Positions 60,032 to 64,000 of a DNA stretch of 64,000 bases are shown here, in pieces. Position numbers and translations under genes: made by a program. Position 1 is the stretch's first letter, and each line of letters begins with the position of its first letter. Under the pieces are notes generated by a model. The model had not been told where the DNA came from and did no database searches. It saw nothing but the letters and a program-made list of their open reading frames with translations. The DNA is taken from assembly GCF_030246945.1 (NCBI RefSeq), contig NZ_CP126742.1, positions 1,054,001 through 1,118,000 on the forward strand. The letters are read 5' to 3'. Source of the stretch: Microbacterium sp. zg-Y1090 (GTDB lineage: Bacteria; Actinomycetota; Actinomycetes; Actinomycetales; Microbacteriaceae).

Positions 60032-61552
60032 ATGCTGCTCGCCGAGCTCGTCGACACCGCCGATGCCCTGACGGCCACGCGATCGCGGCGGACGAAAGTC
60101 GAGGCGCTCGCCACGCTGCTACGCCGGCTCGAGGCCGACGAACTCGCCCCGGCACTGGGGCTGCTGCTGGGCAAGCCCCGTCAGGGACGACTCGGCGTCG
60201 GGTGGCGCGGTCTCGCGTCGACGGCCGTCGCGCCGGCGGAAGAGCCCGCCCTGACGATCGCCGAGGTCGACACCGCGCTGGACCTGCTGGCGGCGGCATC
60301 CGGTCCCGGGTCGGCGGCGCGTCGCTCCGCCGCGCTCACCGGGATGCTCGGCCGCGCCACCGCGGGGGAGCAGGACTTCCTTCGCAGAGCGCTGTTGGGG
60401 GAGATGCGCACCGGCGCGCTCGAGGGAGTGGTCACCGATGCGATCGCCGCGGCCGCCGACCGACCGCTCACCGCGGTACGGCGCGCGGCCATGCTCTCGG
60501 GCGACCTCGGTGAGACGGCTCGTATCGCGCTGCACGGCACCGAGGTCGACCTGGAGGAGACCGGCCTGGTCGTGGGGCGGGCCGTGCTCCCGATGCTCGC
60601 GAGCACAGCGAGCACCGTCGCGGAGGCGATCGCCACGGTGGGGGAGGCCTCCGTCGAGTACAAGCTCGATGGCGCGCGCATCCAGGTGCACCGCAGCGGC
60701 GACGACGTGCGCATCTTCACCCGCAACCTCGCCGACATCACTCACCGGCTGCCCGAGATCGCCGACATCGTGCGGGCCATGCCGGTGCACGACGTCGTGC
60801 TCGATGGTGAGACACTCGCCCTCGACGAAAACGAGGCGCCGCGCCCCTTCCAGGAGACGATGGCGCGGTTCGGCGCCGAGGCGGCGCGCGAGCTGGTGCT
60901 GCATCCCTGGTTCTTCGACGTGCTGCACCTGGACGGCCGGGATCTCATCGACGAGCCGCTGCGCGCCCGCAGGGCAGTGCTCGCGCAGATCGCGCCGGAC
61001 CATCGCGTCCGCGGCGAGGTCACGTCCGATCCCGAGGTGGCCGAACGGGTGAGCCGTGAGGCGCTCGCCGCCGGCCATGAGGGCGTCGTCGTCAAGGCCA
61101 TCGACTCGACCTATGCGGCGGGCCGCCGCGGGGCGAGCTGGATCAAGGTCAAGCCCGTTCACACCTTCGATCTCGTGGTGCTGGCCGTGGAGGCGGGATC
61201 GGGACGCCGCGCGGGCCTGCTCTCGAACATCCATCTCGGCGCGCTCGACCCCGTCGGCGAGTTCGGCGAACCCGGCGGCTTCGTCATGGTCGGCAAGACC
61301 TTCAAAGGGCTGACGGATGCCACGCTGCGCTGGCAGACCGCGCACTTCCCGACGATCGAAACCCATCGCACCCCCGGCACGGTGTGGGTCGAACCCGTCA
61401 CCGTGGTCGAGATCGCGATCGACGGCGTGCAGCGCTCGCCCCGCTATCCCGGCGGGATCGCGCTGCGCTTCGCGCGCGTCAAGGCATACCGCGATGACAA
61501 GCGGCCCGAGGATGCCGACACGATCCAGGCGCTGCGCGGCCTGCTGCGGTAG
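60032..61552 (+). CDS. ATP-dependent DNA ligase (LigB-type)
   Basis: A 506-residue ligase with an N-terminal DNA-binding domain, adenylation domain with nucleophilic Lys211 in EYKLDGARIQVHR, motif III (LDGETLAL), motif IV (EGVVVKAID), motif V (SWIKVKP), and an OB-fold. It resembles mycobacterial LigB, an accessory ligase in addition to the essential NAD-dependent LigA. The ATG at 60032 has CAGACT 6 nt upstream (leaderless). Confidence 0.92.
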   Translation: MLLAELVDTADALTATRSRRTKVEALATLLRRLEADELAPALGLLLGKPRQGRLGVGWRGLASTAVAPAEEPALTIAEVDTALDLLAAASGPGSAARRSAALTGMLGRATAGEQDFLRRALLGEMRTGALEGVVTDAIAAAADRPLTAVRRAAMLSGDLGETARIALHGTEVDLEETGLVVGRAVLPMLASTASTVAEAIATVGEASVEYKLDGARIQVHRSGDDVRIFTRNLADITHRLPEIADIVRAMPVHDVVLDGETLALDENEAPRPFQETMARFGAEAARELVLHPWFFDVLHLDGRDLIDEPLRARRAVLAQIAPDHRVRGEVTSDPEVAERVSREALAAGHEGVVVKAIDSTYAAGRRGASWIKVKPVHTFDLVVLAVEAGSGRRAGLLSNIHLGALDPVGEFGEPGGFVMVGKTFKGLTDATLRWQTAHFPTIETHRTPGTVWVEPVTVVEIAIDGVQRSPRYPGGIALRFARVKAYRDDKRPEDADTIQALRGLLR

Positions 61553-61595
61553 CCGGGGGCGGGGTCGCGCGCGCCGCGGCGGGTGCTCCCGCAGG

Positions 61596-61967
61596 TCAGT
61601 CGCGGGACGGCAACTGCTGCAAGGTCCAGGTGTTCCCGTCCGGGTCGTCGAACGTCACGAACCGGCCCCACGCCTGCTCGTCGACCCCCTGCGCCGCGAC
61701 GCCCGCGCGGCGCAGCTGGGCCAGCGCCTCATCGGCATCGGGCACGACGACCTGGATGGAATCCTGGCTGCCCGGCTGCATCCGAGAGCCCAGCCCGGTG
61801 CCGAACGCGATCGAGCACGCCGATCCGGGCGGAGTCAGCTGCACGAACCGCGGCCCCTCATACGGGACCTGGTCGTGATCGGCGTGGAAGCCGATCTTCA
61901 CGTAGAAGTCCTTCGCCCGATCGACGTCCGTGACCGGCACGAAGATGAGCTCGATCCTCCAGTCCAT
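61596..61967 (-). CDS. VOC-family (glyoxalase/dioxygenase-like) protein
   Basis: A 123-residue betaalphabetabetabeta protein (ELIFVPVTDVDRAKDFYVKI; TPPGSACSIAFGTG; QVVVPDADEALAQLRRAGV; FVTFDDPDGNTWTLQQLP). Metal ligands are partly preserved (Glu6, Asp/Glu near the C-terminus). Substrate unknown. ATG 61967 follows GAGGGG. Confidence 0.85.
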   Translation of the reverse strand: MDWRIELIFVPVTDVDRAKDFYVKIGFHADHDQVPYEGPRFVQLTPPGSACSIAFGTGLGSRMQPGSQDSIQVVVPDADEALAQLRRAGVAAQGVDEQAWGRFVTFDDPDGNTWTLQQLPSRD

Positions 61968-62121
61968 GGCGTGCCCCTCGGCCTGGGATCCCGGCGGGAT
62001 CGCTGTCCGGCGCACGCTACGCGCATATCCGGACAGATCATGTCCGGGGGAGCGGCCGGGTCTTGGGCCGCGGGCCGGCGTGTGCCACGCTCGGAGCAGC
62101 GACGATGCTCTGGAGGGAACG

Positions 62122-62505
62122 ATGGAAGACGTTCTGCAACCGATCCCCGCTCAAGCGCTGCGCATCGGCAGCGGCCGCACGCGCCGGTTCGTCGGCCGCG
62201 AGCACGGTGCGGGCCTGTCGTACTTCTTCGTCGACAATGACCCCGGCCAGGGGCCGGAGTTGCACCGGCATCCGTACACCGAGACATGGATCGTGCTGGA
62301 GGGCGAGGCCGAGGTGACGATCGGCGATCGCGTCTTTCGGGCGACGGAGGGCGACACGGTGACCGCGCCGCTGTGGACCTGGCATCGCTTCGTCAACTCG
62401 GGCTCGTCGCGGCTGCGGATCGTGTGCATGCACGCGTCGCCGGTGATCATCCAGGAATGGTGGGATTCGCGCGGCACCCTCGACATCCCCTCGCTGACAG
62501 AGTGA
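62122..62505 (+). CDS. cupin-domain protein
   Basis: A 127-residue cupin with motif 1 GPELHRHPYTETWIVLEGEAEV (two His, one Glu) and motif 2 TVTAPLWTWHRFVNSG (His). Better preserved metal site than the cupin at 481. ATG 62122 follows GGAGGG. It is 10 nt upstream of the DUF4287 gene and probably cotranscribed. Confidence 0.87.
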   Translation: MEDVLQPIPAQALRIGSGRTRRFVGREHGAGLSYFFVDNDPGQGPELHRHPYTETWIVLEGEAEVTIGDRVFRATEGDTVTAPLWTWHRFVNSGSSRLRIVCMHASPVIIQEWWDSRGTLDIPSLTE

Positions 62506-62515
62506 AGGAGAGCAC

Positions 62516-62806
62516 ATGTCGTTCCAGGCGTACCTCGACGCTGTCGAGAAGAAGACCGGGCTCACCCCGCGCCAGTTGGTGGAGATCGCCGGGCAGCAGG
62601 GGTTCGATTCGTCGACCCCTGCCGGTGCGATCGTGCGGTGGCTCGCCGATGACTATGCACTCGGCCGCGGCCACGCCATGGCCATCGTCCATGTCATCAC
62701 GAAGGGACCGCAGATCAGCGCGAAGCACGTCGGCAGCGGCGGCACGCACTCAGACCCCACCGACACGCTGTGGCTCGACGGGGCGGCGACGAACCCGCAT
62801 CCCTGA
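62516..62806 (+). CDS. DUF4287 protein
   Basis: A 96-residue protein matching the DUF4287 pattern: MSFQAYLDAVEKKTGLTPRQ near the N-terminus, LADDYALGRGHAMAIVHVI, and a Gly/Ser-rich end. Function unknown; related to nucleoid-associated or stress proteins is speculation. ATG 62516 follows GAAGGAGAG. Confidence 0.85.
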   Translation: MSFQAYLDAVEKKTGLTPRQLVEIAGQQGFDSSTPAGAIVRWLADDYALGRGHAMAIVHVITKGPQISAKHVGSGGTHSDPTDTLWLDGAATNPHP

Positions 62807-62815
62807 GGCGGCGGA

Positions 62816-63481
62816 TCAGAACCGCGCCGAGAACCCGCCGTCGGTGTGCAGCAGCTGACCGGTGACCCAGCGTCCCTCCGGCGAGAGCAGAAAGGCCACG
62901 ACTCCGCCGATGTCGCGGGGCGTACCCATGCGCCCGAGCGGGTGCATACCGGTCAGGGTGGTACGCGTCTCGTCGTCCATCCAGCCGGTGTCGATCGGTC
63001 CGGGGTTGACGACGTTCGCTGAGATGCCACGGGGACCCAGCTCGCGTGCGGCGGACATGACGATGCGGTCCAGCGCCCCCTTGGAGACGCCGTAGGGGAG
63101 GTTGCCGGTGGTGTGGTCGCTCGTGAACGCGACGATCGCGCCGCCCGTCGGTGGCGCCTGCCGGGCGAATGCGGCGATCAGCAGCAGGCTTGCGCGGGCG
63201 TTGACCGCGATGTGGCGGTCGAAGCTCTCCGCGGTGGTGTCGAGGATGCCGGACTCGATGTCGTGCGCGTGGCTGAGGATGAGGGCGTCGATGGGTCCAT
63301 GGTCGCCACGCACGGCTTCGATCACGGCAGCGGGGGAGGCGGGGTCAGACAGGTCCGCTGGGTAGTCCGCGGCGGTGAGGTCGCTCGTGACGACATGCCA
63401 GCCGTCGGCGACGAGGCGCGGTGCGACACCGGCGGCGATGCTGTTCGCGCGCGCGGCGCCGGTGAGGAGGGCGAGGGACAT
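62816..63481 (-). CDS. short-chain dehydrogenase/reductase
   Basis: A 221-residue SDR. The cofactor loop is degenerate (TGAARANSIAAGVA), catalytic Ser in VAFTSDHTT, YGVSK near 148, and the C-terminal signature TGQLLHTDGGF. The first Gly-rich motif lacks the GxxxGxG spacing, so cofactor use may be unusual. ATG 63481 has TAGCAT 6 nt upstream (leaderless). Confidence 0.82.
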   Translation of the reverse strand: MSLALLTGAARANSIAAGVAPRLVADGWHVVTSDLTAADYPADLSDPASPAAVIEAVRGDHGPIDALILSHAHDIESGILDTTAESFDRHIAVNARASLLLIAAFARQAPPTGGAIVAFTSDHTTGNLPYGVSKGALDRIVMSAARELGPRGISANVVNPGPIDTGWMDDETRTTLTGMHPLGRMGTPRDIGGVVAFLLSPEGRWVTGQLLHTDGGFSARF

Positions 63482-63620
63482 GGCTCGATGCTAGGGCCGC
63501 GGGGGCGTGGCCTTCGCGGCGCGCGCCGTTGTCAACGGACGAGGCGCGGCCGTCCTAGTCGCCTAGCCTGCCGGGCGCAAGACCTCCATGGCGCTTCGTC
63601 CGGTCACGTAGCATGGGGGC

Positions 63621-63899
63621 GTGACGGAGATGCAGACGATGGTTCGGACCGAAGTGCGGATCAACGGGGAGGGCTATCTTCTGGCGCAGGGTGCGGATCT
63701 CAACGAACTCCGACGTCAAATGGAGAGCGCCTCACGCGAAGGCGGCCGGTTTGTGGACTTCACTGTGGTGGGCAACCGTTCGGTTGCGGTGCTCGTCTCA
63801 CCCCGCACCGAGGTCGTCATCGCCGAGGAGACGGTGCAGTTCGACGCTCGTGACACGGGGGACGACGAAGACCCGTTCGGTGGGTTCTTCGACTTGTGA
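63621..63899 (+). CDS. small conserved-type hypothetical protein
   Basis: A 92-residue beta-rich protein (VRINGEGYLLAQGADLNELR, FVDFTVVGNRSVAVLVSP) with an acidic tail DDEDPFGGFFDL. No known function. GTG 63621 has TAGCAT 6 nt upstream (leaderless), a promoter identical in its -10 hexamer to that of the divergent SDR gene. Confidence 0.75.
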   Translation: MTEMQTMVRTEVRINGEGYLLAQGADLNELRRQMESASREGGRFVDFTVVGNRSVAVLVSPRTEVVIAEETVQFDARDTGDDEDPFGGFFDL

Positions 63900-63977
63900 G
63901 TGCGGGCCGCCTTCGCCGCGGCTCACCAGGACACGGACAGAGCTCGTGCGCCGCCGCGCACAGGACCGGAGGACCCG

Positions 63978-64000
63978 ATGGGCAAGTTCACCTACAACTC
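63978..64000 (+). CDS. incomplete CDS at window edge (DUF7882-like start)
   Basis: ATG 63978 follows GGAGGACCC and reads MGKFTYN before the window ends. The opening resembles small DUF7882-type proteins of Microbacteriaceae that follow a gene like the one at 63621. Only seven codons are visible. Confidence 0.45.

Overview
The window comes from a high-GC actinobacterium of the Microbacteriaceae, most likely Microbacterium or a close relative. This is inferred from gene content (Lsr2, a DUF222/HNH endonuclease, class Ib NrdHIEF, a RamA-like regulator beside a DUF485/acetate symporter pair, LigB-type DNA ligase, a DUF6226 protein), from many genes whose start codon lies 6-8 nt after a -10-like hexamer (leaderless mRNAs), and from the fabric of 4-nt GTGA/ATGA overlaps. 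No rRNA, CRISPR array or phage is present; one tRNA-Ala(CGC) is.

Layout. 1-4792: an incomplete FabH-like gene, then minus-strand genes for a cupin, a PNPOx-like flavoprotein, an APH-like phosphotransferase and a CtpE-like P-type ATPase. 5125-8279: a sugar ABC importer (lipoprotein and two permeases). 8280-18934: a 10.7-kb carbohydrate/sugar-acid island lying between two copies of a 34-bp direct repeat that encodes the 3' end of the last permease of the previous operon. The island has two divergent transcription centres (about 11.1 kb and 14.85 kb) that share a 20-bp dyad-like motif, probably the operator of the island's own FadR-type GntR regulator. It encodes an ABC importer, four oxidoreductases of different families plus an accessory SDR, a sugar isomerase/epimerase and an HPS/KGPDC-type decarboxylase/synthase, but no kinase and no ABC ATPase. 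19.0-31.8 kb: DUF222/HNH nuclease, two alpha/beta hydrolases, Lsr2, RamA-like regulator with DUF485/ActP, an Ogt homologue lacking the active-site Cys, a very large SF1-helicase-like protein with degenerate Walker motifs, MscL, a Ruc/FmdB-like zinc ribbon and 5-FTHF cyclo-ligase. 31.8-46.3 kb: galU, rimJ-like, a coiled-coil membrane protein, tRNA-Ala, GH35 glycosidase, VIT transporter, Leu/Val dehydrogenase, and assorted housekeeping or hypothetical genes.

46.5-57.5 kb: nrdHIEF followed by a mobile region. A 5.48-kb composite element (50568-56049; perfect 25-bp terminal inverted repeats, 9-bp target duplication) sits exactly at the nrdF stop codon and has pushed the probable nrd terminator to 56.1 kb. 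Inside it are an HTH gene, an intact IS3 element with a 3-bp duplication, a decayed IS3, a secreted cargo protein and a second hypothetical protein, an IS481-type transposase 3' remnant, and an antitoxin-like gene split by a second intact IS3 element. Beyond it lie fragments of a conjugative coupling protein and another IS3 orfB, then small genes of unknown function.

58.0-64.0 kb: acetyl-xylan-esterase-like hydrolase, DUF6226 protein, ATP-dependent DNA ligase, VOC and cupin proteins, DUF4287, an SDR, and two small Microbacteriaceae-type proteins, the last one cut by the window edge.
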